From Solenopsis invicta (taxonomy: Eukaryota > Arthropoda > Insecta > Hymenoptera > Formicidae), in contig NC_052678.1 in the NCBI RefSeq assembly GCF_016802725.1, positions 6,936,001 through 7,000,000 of the forward strand: DNA of 64,000 nucleotides. Reading direction: 5' to 3'. Shown in pieces: positions 37,701-47,977 of this stretch. Position 1 is the first letter of the stretch, and each line of letters opens with the position of its first letter. Position numbers and translations under genes: made by a program. Under the pieces are notes generated by a model, which ran no database searches, was not told where the DNA came from, and was given only the letters and a program-made list of their open reading frames with translations.

Positions 37701-40700
37701 AAATTCCTGCACGCGTGCTCCGAGTTTCATAGCTCTGTTCTATTTTTAGATTTGGATCCTAGGTTGCAAAGCGCAGCGGTCTAAATGCAACAACTTTGCG
37801 TCACCTCTAAACACCATTTTAAATGGCCCCGGTGACATTACTAGCACCGAGCCGGCTGGTACCGATGCGAAACGCACGCAAGCACGCGTACCGTCGCACC
37901 GTGTCTGCGATTATACCACGAGTCTTCCGCTTGCGATCGTCCGCACGCCGCGGCATCGTCACGCGAATTTCACGCGTACGTTAACGGGACCGACACCTCG
38001 ACTAACGGAAACCGTAGTCGCGCGCATTTATCGAAACGCGAGGGGTTTCGCGCGGGAAGGCGCTTCTACGACTTCTGTCGCTTTGCGGCTTCATTTTTGC
38101 GAAATAAAAGAGAGATATCAAAGATAAAAAGATAAACAGGACACGCGCTTAATCGCAGGAACTAACGGGAAACCCGCGACGCGAATCAACGATGCGTCCG
38201 GCCGACCGTGCGATCTCCAGAGAATTTTATCGGGAAGAAACTTTATCATTTTTGCGGCAGCGCATCGTCTGAGCGTAGCGATTTTCTGTTTCTTTTTTGT
38301 AATATATGTATTTTGTTATGACGCGAAGAAACATGCCGTTTCCTCTAACGCTTCTTGATCACGACCGACATTTAATGAAACTTACACAGAATCGGATACA
38401 TATTTTTCTCTTGTTCAGTATGAAATAAAATGTAAGTTTTCTGAAGGGCCTCCTGCCGATTTGCAGAAGCGGAAAATGGGCATATAGGGTCGCTGCTGCA
38501 CCAGTCGCTGAACAATCGCCAATAAATAACTGTTTAGAAAAACTATTAAAATAATAAACTGCAAAATTAATTAATATTGTTGAAATCTAATTTTCATGCA
38601 GATTTTATTAAAATGTAATTTTTTTTATTTGAAAATGTAATTGTATTAAGTTATTTTATGTTTATTCATTGACTGGTCCAATTTCTCATTTGATCATTTA
38701 CTGGTGCAGTGACCCTATAAGTTTGATACCTGCATACGCTTTTACCTTAACTAGAGGACTGTGTTAAAAGTTTGGACAAAAGAATCAAACGCTTTTCGTT
38801 ACGCTAGTAAAACTAACCGAAAACGATCCATCTTTGATGTCGGCATTTGTAGGTACTGACAGCATTACTGACCGTGTAAATTCTTATTAGCAATAAGAGA
38901 TTTTACACGGTCAAGAATGCTATCAGTACCAACAAATACTGACATCTAAGATTGATCGTGTTCGGTTAATAGATGTAGAATATTAAACATACAAATCACT
39001 CAATAGTGATCTAAATTTCTTGATTCTTAAGCATTTATTCTCTTTATTTTTATTTCTTCTCTCTCTCTCTCTCTTTCGATTTGATAAAAAAATGTCCAAT
39101 CATAGATGCTATCTCTTACGTCTAGATTTTAATTACGCACAGAAAAAACAATATCAAATATTAGTATCAAATTAAAACTAATATAGTAAAGAATAAAAAC
39201 TAAATAATAATAATAAAATGCAATAATAAATTCAATAGATATAATAATTGACAAGGGAAAAAATCGGGTAAAAAAAAATATTTTCAATTTTAATAAATTA
39301 ATAATATATCAACTTATTAATATATTAAAATTGAATATATTTTCCATATTATTTTATCTATGCAAAATTATATGGCATTGTGAAATAAGAGAACGAGTCG
39401 AGAAGAAAAAAAGTGGAGTCGATGATTTTCGGTGAAGTAAGCATTAACAGTTGTGCACTGAATGCATCGTTTACAATAAAGTCTTAAGTAGTACGAAATT
39501 GGTTAAACATAATTGCTTATTCTTCTATAAATATTATTGGCCAATTTCTTACGGCTAAAAGTTTGAGTCTATTATAAACGACGCAGAAGAGGATCTAAAG
39601 ATGATCGAAACGTAAGCAGTTATTAAAAATTTACTAATCAGCATATTATGATTGTAAGGCATGATTTAATATCAGCATCTAATTAGTTGTAATAAATTTT
39701 GATCCGTAAAAATTCAACGGGTGACTCTTAAGATATTTAATATTTTAATTTAATTTATTATTCAGAATCTAAAATTTCATTGTTAATAATTTTTTTTAAA
39801 TTTATCTATATAAAAGAAAAAAAATTAAAAGAAGAAAAAATTATATTTCTATATAAAAAACAATATTTCTTTGCGAGGGGAAATTCACAGCCGGCATTGG
39901 TGTACAAAATTTCGGCAGTGGACTGCCGAAAAAAGTAAGCAGTGACCTATAATATTGACGGCATTGTCGTCAGTGGTTGGGGAGTGGTGAGCTCACTTCA
40001 GAGTCGGTTTTTCGATCATGGGGTTGAGCACAAAAATTTTTGAATACTTCGGGAAAGCTTTAGAATTCTTGGGCAGGCATTGGCGTATGATAATGGGCAC
40101 GCGGTAGTGTTCATAATTGCATGGCATTGCCTTAATTTTAATATAGGATTGACGGGATTGTAGGCATTGACTAACAATAAGCATTCTCGGCAGTGTACAA
40201 AAATGTCGGCAGTGTTTTACAGCAATGCCAAAAATCGGCATTGGTGTACAAAATTTTGGGTTGTGAATTCCCCCTCGTTTCTTTGTCATTTTATACAAAT
40301 TTAATTTATAAATAAAATATCAAAAATTTGTTGCACGATTCATATTACAACTATTTTGAATAATCTAACATTAAAAAATTATTTATTTTTAATTTAATAT
40401 GAATAATGCTCTTCTCAAAATTAATATAAATTAAAAATTAATTTGGAAAAGCATTATTCACATTAAATTAAAAATGAATGATTTTATGAAGCTAAATTAT
40501 TCAGTTTTTTGTTTGTATTCATGTAATTTTTGTTTTCACAGTGTTTTGTTCATATAACTAAATTAATTTTATAAATCATTAAATTTAATTTAATTAAAAG
40601 AAATTAACTTATCAGTCCTATTATTCACGTAGTGTTACAATAATTAAAAATTATAATTTGCATAGTTAAAACAACTATAAACACTAATATACAGTTGACA

Positions 40701-41464
40701 CCGAAATGGATAATAAATTTATAGTTAAATTTGGTAGTGCAATCATTTTTTTTTCTCAATATAAAAAGTGCCCGTAACAAAATGATCATCAAAACATCTA
40801 AAAAAAAAAAAAAAAAAAACCCGGTCTGTGACTCTTCGTGACTCACGTCTACTTTCGTTTTTTTTCTTTTATCGCGTCTCCTTTCATGTTTTTCGGTCCA
40901 ATCGTAAATCTTCCACTCGATATTTCTTACGGCAAAACTTTTACTGCCAATTTTTTATCCGAGTAAAAGTTTACGATCTTATTTCTCAGAGAAAGAGAAA
41001 GAGAAAGAGACGAAAGTAGGAGTTTGCAAGAAACAGATAAATTCGCCGCGAGGGAAAACGCGTCGAAATTGGCGCGAGAACGCGCGAGCCGCGGATGCTG
41101 ACGGAAGGAAGAGAAACGTGATTGACAAGCCAGCAGCACCCGGAGCGTGCAGCGCGCCGCCAGTGTGGGACATTTAATAACAGACCGGTTTCCGCTCGGC
41201 AGGCGCCAAGTATCGCGTGCATGCGTGCGTGCGCGATTCCACAGCCGCGAGAGGGAGGAAGGGGGAGGGGCGGCTACTAACGCTGGGGGGATGACTGAAG
41301 GGATGCTTACTTTTTTGCGAATCCTGGCGGGAACGCGACCGCCGATTCATGGCGTAGCAGATGACGAGGATGATCCCGCCGGCGATCAACGTGGCGAGCA
41401 GCATCATCAGGCCGGGCACGCTCACGCTATCCAGCACGCTTGTCGGACACGTCGTGTTCTCCAT
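28458..41464 (-). CDS. TBL2: TBL2-like ER-anchored WD40 protein, N-terminal part (exons 1 and 2; 3' part not seen)
   Basis: Two exons join to give about 135 residues. Exon 1 is 41464-41311 and exon 2 is 28709-28458. Exon 1 ends in phase 1 (AAA A|gtaagc) and exon 2 opens with CG after ttatag, giving an ACG codon, so the phases match. Residues 1-15 are a short lumenal-like tail, about 16-39 a single membrane segment (PGLMMLLATLIAGGIILVI), 40-50 Arg-rich, 87-101 a basic stretch, and about 110-135 the start of a WD40 blade (LKGHTGLVSDMDFSSNGRYL). The last part closely resembles the first blade of TBL2 (SCMDFSSNGKYLATCAD), and the membrane-anchor-plus-basic-linker layout also fits. In the family TBL2 is an ER membrane protein linked to PERK signalling. 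Exon 2 ends at GAC G|gtacgta. No further WD40 coding was recognised between 1 and 28457, so the rest is probably left of the window. Confidence 0.78.
28710..31288. other. AT-rich part of TBL2-like intron 1
   Basis: AT-rich sequence with a G run near 28999-29008; no repeats or exons recognised. Confidence 0.5.
31289..31890 (+). repeat. Tandem segmental duplication, copy 1 (about 0.6 kb)
   Basis: Near-identical to 32211-32826 (offset about 922 bases, only scattered substitutions and small indels). Includes an open frame (MSYCYCFIIVLVHERVLHH...) preserved in both copies, explained by recent duplication and not by evident coding function. Confidence 0.85.
31893..32380 (+). repeat. 170-bp tandem monomers between the duplicated segments
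   Basis: actttgtaaaaacgcaattt starts at 32041 and again at 32211 (period 170). A third, more diverged unit occupies 31893-32040, and the first 170 bases of segment 31289 are another. Each unit carries aaatattttctgatgcttaa, actatacaaattatgacgct and ggaagataaaaaatttgttg words. Confidence 0.85.
32211..32826 (+). repeat. Tandem segmental duplication, copy 2
   Basis: Second copy of 31289-31890, including the common tail aaagaacccccactcca and ggagcaac.tttctccgcc. Confidence 0.85.
32855..33010. mobile_element. PIF/Harbinger-like MITE with TTA target duplication
   Basis: Ends gggccagttcacaacctctg and the complement gggccagttttacaatcttc. TTA lies immediately outside both ends (32852-32854 and 33011-33013). 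156 bp, no coding capacity. Confidence 0.7.
33119..33274 (+). repeat. Dispersed repeat, copy 1 (about 150 bp)
   Basis: Matches 34093-34253 in the same orientation at about 90 percent. Shared words include tttttcaaagagaaatt, cttctagaaaaatcc, gctgtgaatgaaaactta and ttacggtagctg. Confidence 0.8.
33720..34060. other. CpG-rich patch in TBL2-like intron 1
   Basis: A short GC-rich segment (cgcg, acgtccacgtatacg words) with overlapping low-complexity open frames on both strands, none protein-like. It could be a regulatory element or an unrecognised non-coding first exon. Confidence 0.3.
34093..34253 (+). repeat. Dispersed repeat, copy 2 (about 150 bp)
   Basis: Second copy of 33119-33274, 980 bases downstream. 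The CpG-rich patch 33720-34060 lies between them. Confidence 0.8.
35101..35455 (+). repeat. Tandem duplication (177-bp unit) of an exon-like cassette
   Basis: Two units, 35101-35277 and 35278-35455, about 85 percent identical. Each has a pyrimidine tract and cag, then 18 bases, then gtaaa: 35133-35150 (agcattggtccatgccat) and 35311-35328 (aacattagtctatgtcag). The geometry resembles a duplicated micro-exon on the + strand, opposite to the TBL2-like gene. Confidence 0.7.
35471..35533 (+). repeat. Short tandem repeat, about 23-bp unit
   Basis: tcttgaatcgcattcttgaa repeats three times with small changes directly after the duplicated cassette. Confidence 0.8.
37175..37520 (-). repeat. Dispersed repeat, reverse copy of an inverted pair
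   Basis: Partner of 13012-13400 in opposite orientation, inside TBL2-like intron 1. Similarity is diverged (roughly 80 percent by eye) and interrupted by small indels. Confidence 0.7.
37780..38280. other. CpG-rich patch in TBL2-like intron 1
   Basis: About 500 bases of dense CpG between AT-rich flanks, without a credible open frame. It may be an internal promoter or enhancer; nothing in the sequence decides. Confidence 0.3.
38485..38717 (-). mobile_element. TA-flanked MITE, copy B (233 bp)
   Basis: The ends tagggtcgctgctgcaccag and ...ctggtgcagtgacccta are flanked by TA on both sides. Shared blocks with the complement of copy A include aactgtttagaaaaactatt and aagttattttat. Confidence 0.72.
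38814..38968. repeat. Long hairpin with about 67-nt arms
   Basis: taaccgaaaacgatccatct pairs with agattgatcgtgttcggtta. Further inner matching blocks are ggtactgacagcatt/aatgctatcagtacc and gaccgtgtaaa/tttacacggtc. The loop is under 20 nt and itself palindromic (tcttattagcaataaga). Confidence 0.8.
39059..39075 (+). repeat. (CT)n microsatellite
   Basis: About 8 CT units. Confidence 0.9.
39874..40277. mobile_element. MITE-like element, 0.4 kb, terminal repeats CGAGGGGRAATTCACARCC
   Basis: The left end cgaggggaaattcacagcc and the complement of the right end (cgagggggaattcacaaccc) match. Inside, ggcattggtgtacaaaatt and cggcagtg words recur several times. An open frame on the - strand (39993-40298) simply reads through these repeats. 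Confidence 0.65.
40346..40510. repeat. AT-rich foldback
   Basis: tttgaataatctaacattaa and later inner words (tttaatttaatatgaataat, gctcttctc) are matched by inverted words gaaaagcattattcacatta and aaattaaaaatgaatgatt on the other side of an aaaattaatataaatta centre. Confidence 0.55.
41311..41464 (-). CDS. TBL2: TBL2-like coding exon 1
   Basis: Begins MENTTCPTSVLDSV. The exon encodes 51 residues plus one base, including the whole membrane anchor, and ends at a good donor (gtaagc, 41310-41305). The frame is open further upstream (Val-rich), but that segment is low-complexity CpG-rich sequence and is treated as 5' UTR. The chosen ATG gives a compact N-terminus directly followed by the membrane segment, as in TBL2. 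Confidence 0.72.
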
Positions 41465-42990
41465 CTTCAGCCGCGTGCAACGAACGGAGTCTCGGCCGGC
41501 ACTTGTCGCGAGAGCACCGCACACCGCGTGACATACAACAACAACAACAACGGCAGCAGCACACACCCGCGCGTGTAGCAACGTGCGCGCGCGCGCGCGT
41601 ACGAGCACGTGCCAGGACGGGAAAAAAGCCGCGGAAAAGCTCGCGATGCGAGGGCCCCGCGATGAGCGGCACCACGAAACGACGACGAGCGAGAGATGGT
41701 GGTAGTAGCGGAAGAGAGTGCGCGTGTATGCGTATTGTTATCCCGCGTTCGCGCCAGTCCGCATGTACGCGTGTACGTACAACAACGTGCGCGCGCGTTG
41801 CTGCTGCAGCCGGCGCGTGTTCCGAAAACCTGCGAGCGGTTACCTCGCCACCAGCATCAACGAGCACGGAGTACGTAAGTTTCGTAGATGGCCGAACTGC
41901 CGAGTGATCGGGCGAATTGCGCTCCCCTCGCGAAGGTACGCCGCAAGTTCCCGCGATCACGTGACCGGAACCATGGACTCTGGAAACTACAGTCGGATGC
42001 GACTCGCGACACGTCGACGACCAGCGAAATCGTGATATTTTTTTTTTCTTCTCTCTTCGCGAGTTACAAATCGCCGCGCGATGTAAGCGTTCGAACGTGC
42101 GCAGCGATTCTCGCCGCTGTCTCTTTTTTAAATGTCATTAACGCCTCGCCGTCCGGATGTTGCCGCGCGCTTATCGTCGCGCGGGAAATTTCGAAGGTTC
42201 CTCTCACGCAGCTCTGCTGCTGTCACACGCGGATTCACGGTACGTCGCGCGCGCGATACAAGATTCGAGTACGTACATATCACTCGAGGTCCACGCGGCG
42301 ATTTAGGCGCACGCGATTGCATCCTCCGCCGTCGGGGTCCAGTCGGAGTACTTCGGAACACGGACGTAGGCACGGCTCTTGGTCGACGATAGTGGCAACC
42401 CGGTTATCCCGGCGAGCGTCCTCGACGGCGGGACCCACGCTGTCCCCACGTTGCTGCGTCGTCGTCGTGTTGACATAGGAGAGCCGTCGTCGATCACCGT
42501 GCCACGGTACGATCTCGCGAAACGGTGGCATTCGAGTTCCCCGTCGCCACGATCCCTAGGATCCTCGTCGAGCGTGTCTCTTCACCGTGCTCGAGATACA
42601 ATTGTGTATCGCGTTCGATGTATCGGAGTACTAGCCGCTGGCGTTTTCCAACCTCCTTCGAGTCCCGCCTAAATCGTATCGCATCAAATGCGACGACTTA
42701 CGTAAGCGACTGCGGTGGCGACGGCGACGATGATGCGCGCACGGGCTCAGGCCGTGTAATAAACCGCGACTGTGACACACTCTTCTCCTCCCGTGAAATG
42801 GCGTGGCGCGTATTTGCCGCGGCGAGTCATCGTGTACCGGTATATACCGTCTCGCGGATCCGCGCTCCCGAGACGCGCGCCGACCCCTACCACGTCTCTA
42901 TCTCCCTCTTGCCACCTCCCCCATCTCTCTCCCCGCTCGCGTCGCGACGACACGCGGACCAACGTTTCTCCGACGATCAACAACCTATTC

Positions 42991-43025
42991 GGGGGAATAC
43001 GGGGGAATACGGGGGAATACGGGGA
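42991..43025. repeat. 10-bp tandem repeat (GGGGGAATAC)
   Basis: Three exact copies plus a partial fourth copy of GGGGGAATAC at the sharp boundary between the CpG-rich 41-43 kb region and the AT-rich DNA that follows. Confidence 0.85.
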
Positions 43026-43801
43026 TGAAACAATATCTTTTTGTATACATTGCACGGAAAAAAGAGAACATTCTGCACTGAGAAAAATATATTTGCCGAG
43101 ATCAATTAAAGTTCAGTTAAATAGTGATCAAATAAATTTTATAGTTGTAATTATTAAATATGTAACTGTTTTGATCAACCAAACAATTTGTAGCCGTAAC
43201 CAAACAATTATTTTCATACAACTAATTATCAAATATTTTGTTAAATGTAACTGTTTTTGGTATTAGTAATTTATTTCATTATTATTTAACTAAATTTTGG
43301 TTTATCTCACTAAAATGTTTCGAGAATATCCTAAATAATTTTCTAAATGTTAAATATTAAAAAGAAATTAAGTAGCTTTAAACAGCTTTGTAATTTACAT
43401 AAAGAGATTTTGTATAGTTTTATCGAAAAAGCGTATTCTTATTATTTAATAATAATTTTCATGAATTGAAAGGACAAAGTATTGAATAGAAAATAATGTC
43501 TTGAAACCAAGAATGAGAATTTTTTTTTAATATGTATTATTATTACCAAAATAATCATATTGACCTCTCTCTCTTTAGAGGGCTATATTATAATATCAAA
43601 ATAAAAGTATTTTACTAAAATTTAAGGTTATCAAATTTTTTAAAGAAGATTAAATTATATACTCGTATACTCAAGATTATCATTACTTCATATATAAGCA
43701 AGAATACAACTTTTTATATATCAAGCAATAATTGTTGAAAAAAATATATTAGTTTAATTTGATACTAATATTTAATCTTTCTGTATATTTTCTGTAATAG
43801 G

Positions 43802-44093
43802 TTTTATAAAAAGTCTATATCAAGCCACGCATTGGAAATTGGAGAATTTGACTAATGAGAACGAAATGGATTGAAATTATTTGATCGATCAAATTCTAAT
43901 CATCACAAGTCGCAATCTTCAACCTCCAATACGCACAATGTGAGTAATCTCCTTTTATATTTTCTAACATATTTTTAAAAAGTACGTATTAAGCTATACA
44001 TTTTGAAATTAGAGATTAATTAAAACGAAATGGATTAAAATTAAAATTATCTGACTGGCAAATTCTAGTCACTGCAATTTTCATCCTACGGTC
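43802..44093 (+). repeat. Diverged tandem duplication (about 170-bp period)
   Basis: Units 43802-43925 and 43972-44093 share attttgaaatt/attggaaatt, aacgaaatggatt, caaattcta and tcactgcaa/tcacaagtcgcaa words in the same order. Confidence 0.6.
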
Positions 44094-45169
44094 TGACACA
44101 GCCTTGACGGTCTTGCTACGGCCTTACCATTTATACATTTTGCATATTAATGTAATTTCATAAGTGCGCAATAAATTTAATTAAAGGATTTTAAAAGTAA
44201 AGGAAATTGAATTAAAATCTTTAAGTACGTAATAAATTGAATTGAAGTAGGAGACGATAAGCCTTTAGACTAATAAATTTAATAATAATTAAATAATAAA
44301 TTAAATTTTAATTTGATTTTAATTTAATTCTCTCTGCATTCAGGTCGACCACTGTCACGGCAGCCAGCGATTCATATAACTAAATAATAAAATTACATCT
44401 ATACACCTACAAACATTTTATGACTCATTTCAAGCATGTAGTTTTGAAATTGAAATCTTTGTTATCACAAAAAAGTAAACATGTTCTTTTCTTTTAGCAT
44501 CGCTTTGCATTGGAACTGGAACGCGTATTCTCAAATTATTGAGGCCTCTTCGAGGACCACTCTCTTGGTCACAAACATCTGGATTCTAGGATCTAATTTT
44601 AGAGCGCGACACCTCGATTTAAACCATGTGGATCGTGGAGAGCATTTCCTCCGTGCGACAATTAACCATTTCATTTTATAAGTATTACATTCTCGGTGGT
44701 TCTCACGATTATGTTACTTTGTTACCGCAATCGCATAACGGCTTGCATTTGACATCTTCCGGTTGGAAATAAACTATTCGAGATAGAGGAAAAACCATTT
44801 ATAGCAAGAAACCGCTCTTTTCGTCGAATTCACGTCCGTGATCCTAGAAAACGTCGCAGTTTTCTTTCCGATCCGTTTTCCAAGAAAACTCGATCCGCGT
44901 CATGCGAATTGATAAACGGCCTGGAAACAATACGCATTTTACGTCGTCTTCAGCGTGACGAAATTCTACGACGCTTTTGCGTGTGGCGCGGTATTATCGG
45001 AGGCGGCAAACTTTTCGCAAAGAAAAAAACCGCATAATCGCGGTCGCCGTAATCGTGTCCTTCGACGAGGCGTACTTCTTTTTACTCGCTCGCGAATTTT
45101 TATGGCATAAACGTGCGCGCAAGAACACTCATCCTCGCGAAAGCTCGCGCAGCATGAAATATTTGTTGT

Positions 45170-45760
45170 GAATCATTTTCTGAAAAGTTTTAATGAAACA
45201 TTTCAGAAAATTTCGTAAATATATATTTAAAAACGTTTAAAAATATTATACATTAAAATATTTCACAAAACATTCTAGAAATATATTGTACAAATATTAT
45301 AAGAAATATTTCTAATAGATTGTTTTGAATCTTTCAGTATTGAAAAATATTTCAAATACATTTCAAATATATTTTTTTTTAAATCTATGGACAATCTTTC
45401 ACAAAATATTCTTTAATATATCTCTACAATATATCACAAATGTTTCACGAATTTTCTTTTATTAATTATGAAATGTTTCATCAAATGATTTACAAATGTT
45501 TTAGAGATTTTTTTAGAAACATCTCTGCATTTTTGAAAAGGTAAATTGCATTACAAAGATATTTTGAAACATTAAAAAAATTTTTATAAATATTTGAATA
45601 ATGTTCTCTGAAATATTTTATGAAAAATTACTCGAGATATTTCTGAAAGATTTCCAAAACATTTCAAGAAATATTTCATAGAAAAGTTCTGAAATATTTC
45701 GATACCTGTAATGAAACATTTCAGAAATATTTCTGAATCATTTCATGCAGTAAAAAATTA
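45170..45760. repeat. Cluster of degenerate GAAATATTTC-type motifs
   Basis: Nearly 600 bases in which aaatatttc, tttcagaaat, gaaacatttc and close variants recur about every 25-40 bases in both orientations (the motif is self-complementary). Looks like a decayed short-period satellite. Confidence 0.6.
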
Positions 45761-47224
45761 CGAGACACGTGACGTTCGTGAGTTGAATAATTACACGTCT
45801 TACTCAGCGAAACAGACGATGGCTCGGCAGGATGTCTCACTCTCGATTGTAAATAATAAATATTTTTTTGTAGCACGAGAGATTACGAGTATTCGTCACG
45901 GTCGAAAAGATTTTAAATTGGAGAATACAAACTGAACGCGTTCATCTTTGATCGCGGCTACGTTCGACGTTTGATTCAGTATAATTATCGAATCATTTTC
46001 CCATTCGTCGCGTAGACGACCTATCTAAATAAAATGGTTTCGAAGCGGTCGCGGCAGAATGCATTAAACGTCCAACCCGTTACTCGCCCCGTTACTTTTC
46101 CCTATTTCAAACGCCTTCGTCCCCGATTCTCGACTCTCACGCTCGTGCTCGGGCACCGTGTCAGCGACGGACGTGCTGCAGAAGTAAAACGACAGATAGG
46201 GGGATAATCGAAACGCTCACGATGGAAGCACTCGTAACGGTTGACAGGATTAATAAGTTAATGATGAAATTATTATCTAGTTTAAGCTGGCGTCGGTAAT
46301 CAGACTGACCGATTTGGCTGCGCGAGTCATTTCTCGTGCAACAATCATAAAAGTTGCGACGACTTTGAATCAGCTGCATACGAAAAAAATATAAATTTTA
46401 CTGCTAAGAAAAGCGATTAATTACACTTTTAAATTAAGAAATTATTATAGCATTGTCGGCTGACATTGCGATCATAGTTATACGGGTGTCGATTTAATTT
46501 ACTTCTTTTCTTTCAGCAAGTGATGATTATCTTTAACAAAGAATATGTTCTTGATAATTGTCTTAATACATTCATAACAAATTTTAAAAAGACGCATTAT
46601 CATAGACTCGACAAAAAAGAATTTTTATACTCTTTCAAAAAATAAAAAATTTTATCGAAAAAAATCAGAATATTAATCAAATCAAGTTTTTGTTTTAAAT
46701 TAATGATTGAAGTATTAAATTAGGCTTTAAAGTAATTTTAAATAAATTTGATGAACGAGTTGCTTATGATAGAGTTAAAAATACATAAACTTATAAAATA
46801 TTTGAAATAAAAGTAATATTTATTTATAATTTAAATAATTCATAGTATTATGTTTCTTTCCGTGTGTGTGTGTGTATGTACAGAATTTTGTAAAATAAAT
46901 ATGATGAGTGTATTTCAAGATTATTATCAAGAAAATATTCTTCGTAAAGATAACCGCTACTTAAAAAAAATGGTTTTTCTTAACAAACACGATAATGAAA
47001 TTTTCCTGCACGTAATTTAACTGGACGATCGACTTTGTCAAACAACACCAACATTTCATTAACGTAGACAGAATAATTAATAGTTGGACAAATTGGTTTA
47101 GGAAATATTACAAACTGGAAGTATAACACTGATGTGAGCAATTTGATTTTAACTTAAATCGTCGCTCGCGAGTTACGTCCGTTTTTGTCGAAGTATATCA
47201 ACTTTAATCTCAACTTACTCTACC

Positions 47225-47623
47225 AGAGATGAGAAGTAACGAGTTATAATAAATAACGCCGTTACTCGTTACCGTTACTTTTTTTATAATTTGATAATGA
47301 CATTATAATTTTCCATAATAGTAATGGTAAGGCCAGGGTTGGAATAGTCCCTTTTAACAATCAACTCATCATTATGCGTTACTCATTGAAAAATATTAGC
47401 TTGTAACTTTACTGTAACATTACGTAACGAACCACCTAACATTTTTTCAGTGAGTAATGCGTATAATAACGAGTTGCTTGTCAAAAATGACTCTTTGCCA
47501 AGTCTCGCCTTATCAAATTACCGTTATAAAATTTGTCATCAAATAGTCATTATAAAAAAATAAAAGTAACGGTAAAGTAAAAGGTAAAGTAACGGCAAAG
47601 TAACGACTTCTCATCCTTGCTCT
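47225..47623. mobile_element. MITE-like element, 0.4 kb, GTAACG-rich
   Basis: The left end agagatgagaagtaacgagt and the complement of the right end (agagcaaggatgagaagtcg) are related. The interior has repeated gtaacggtaa and cgttactcgttac words arranged as inverted arms. Confidence 0.6.
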
Positions 47624-47745
47624 TTTAGCTTTTTCGAGCTCTAAAAATTGGAAACGAGTATATAGGAATAAGTTAAACCGAGGGAGAAAGAGACAGAGAC
47701 AGAGATTAAAATTAATATACATTAAATTAATAGATATGGCTCTCA

Positions 47746-47817
47746 AGTAGCAAGCTGAAGTTATTTGTTATCATTTTGACGTCAAAGTATCGTCAAATAA
47801 CGTCAGCTTGCTATCTG
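47746..47817. repeat. Hairpin with about 22-bp stem
   Basis: agtagcaagctgaagttattt pairs with aaataacgtcagcttgctat around a tgacgtca-containing loop. Confidence 0.7.
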
Positions 47818-47844
47818 AAACGTCAGTCGGAATTTGATTGAATC

Positions 47845-47977
47845 ATTACTCAGATAGCAACGCATGCCTAAAAGACATCTAAAGGATATCTTAAAGACGT
47901 TATTTAGACATACACAAACAATAAAATATTGAGATCTCTTTTAGATATTTTTTAAGCATGCGTGTTAGCTGAGTAAT
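47845..47977. mobile_element. Short MITE-like foldback, 133 bp
   Basis: attactcagatagcaacgca at one end and the complement attactcagctaacacgcat at the other, with atgcctaaaagacatctaaa/gatattttttaagcat extending the arms inward. Confidence 0.65.

Larger units (their letters stand above)
28710..41310 (-). other. TBL2-like intron 1, 12.6 kb, repeat-rich
   Basis: The interval between the phase-matched donor at 41310 and acceptor at 28710. It contains a tandem segmental duplication, a 170 bp array, a duplicated exon-like cassette, at least five foldback elements and two CpG-rich patches (33720-34060 and 37780-38280). No convincing coding exon of another gene was found. An additional small TBL2 exon inside cannot be excluded, but is not needed for the frame. 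Confidence 0.6.
41040..43030. promoter_or_regulatory. CpG-rich promoter region of the TBL2-like gene, possibly divergent
   Basis: About 2 kb of strongly GC- and CpG-rich sequence covering TBL2 exon 1 and its upstream side, against an AT-rich background on both sides. Many overlapping open frames on both strands have skewed composition (poly-Val, poly-Arg) and are not credible proteins. On the + strand, donor-like GTAAG words occur at 41875 (gagtac|gtaagt) and 42701 (gac-side gtaagc). They could end non-coding first exons of a divergent transcript. Confidence 0.45.

Noticed and set aside
41427..42478. Several 150-200-codon frames on both strands
   Set aside because: CpG-rich DNA gives long stop-free frames; all show skewed Arg/Ala/Val composition and contradict one another.
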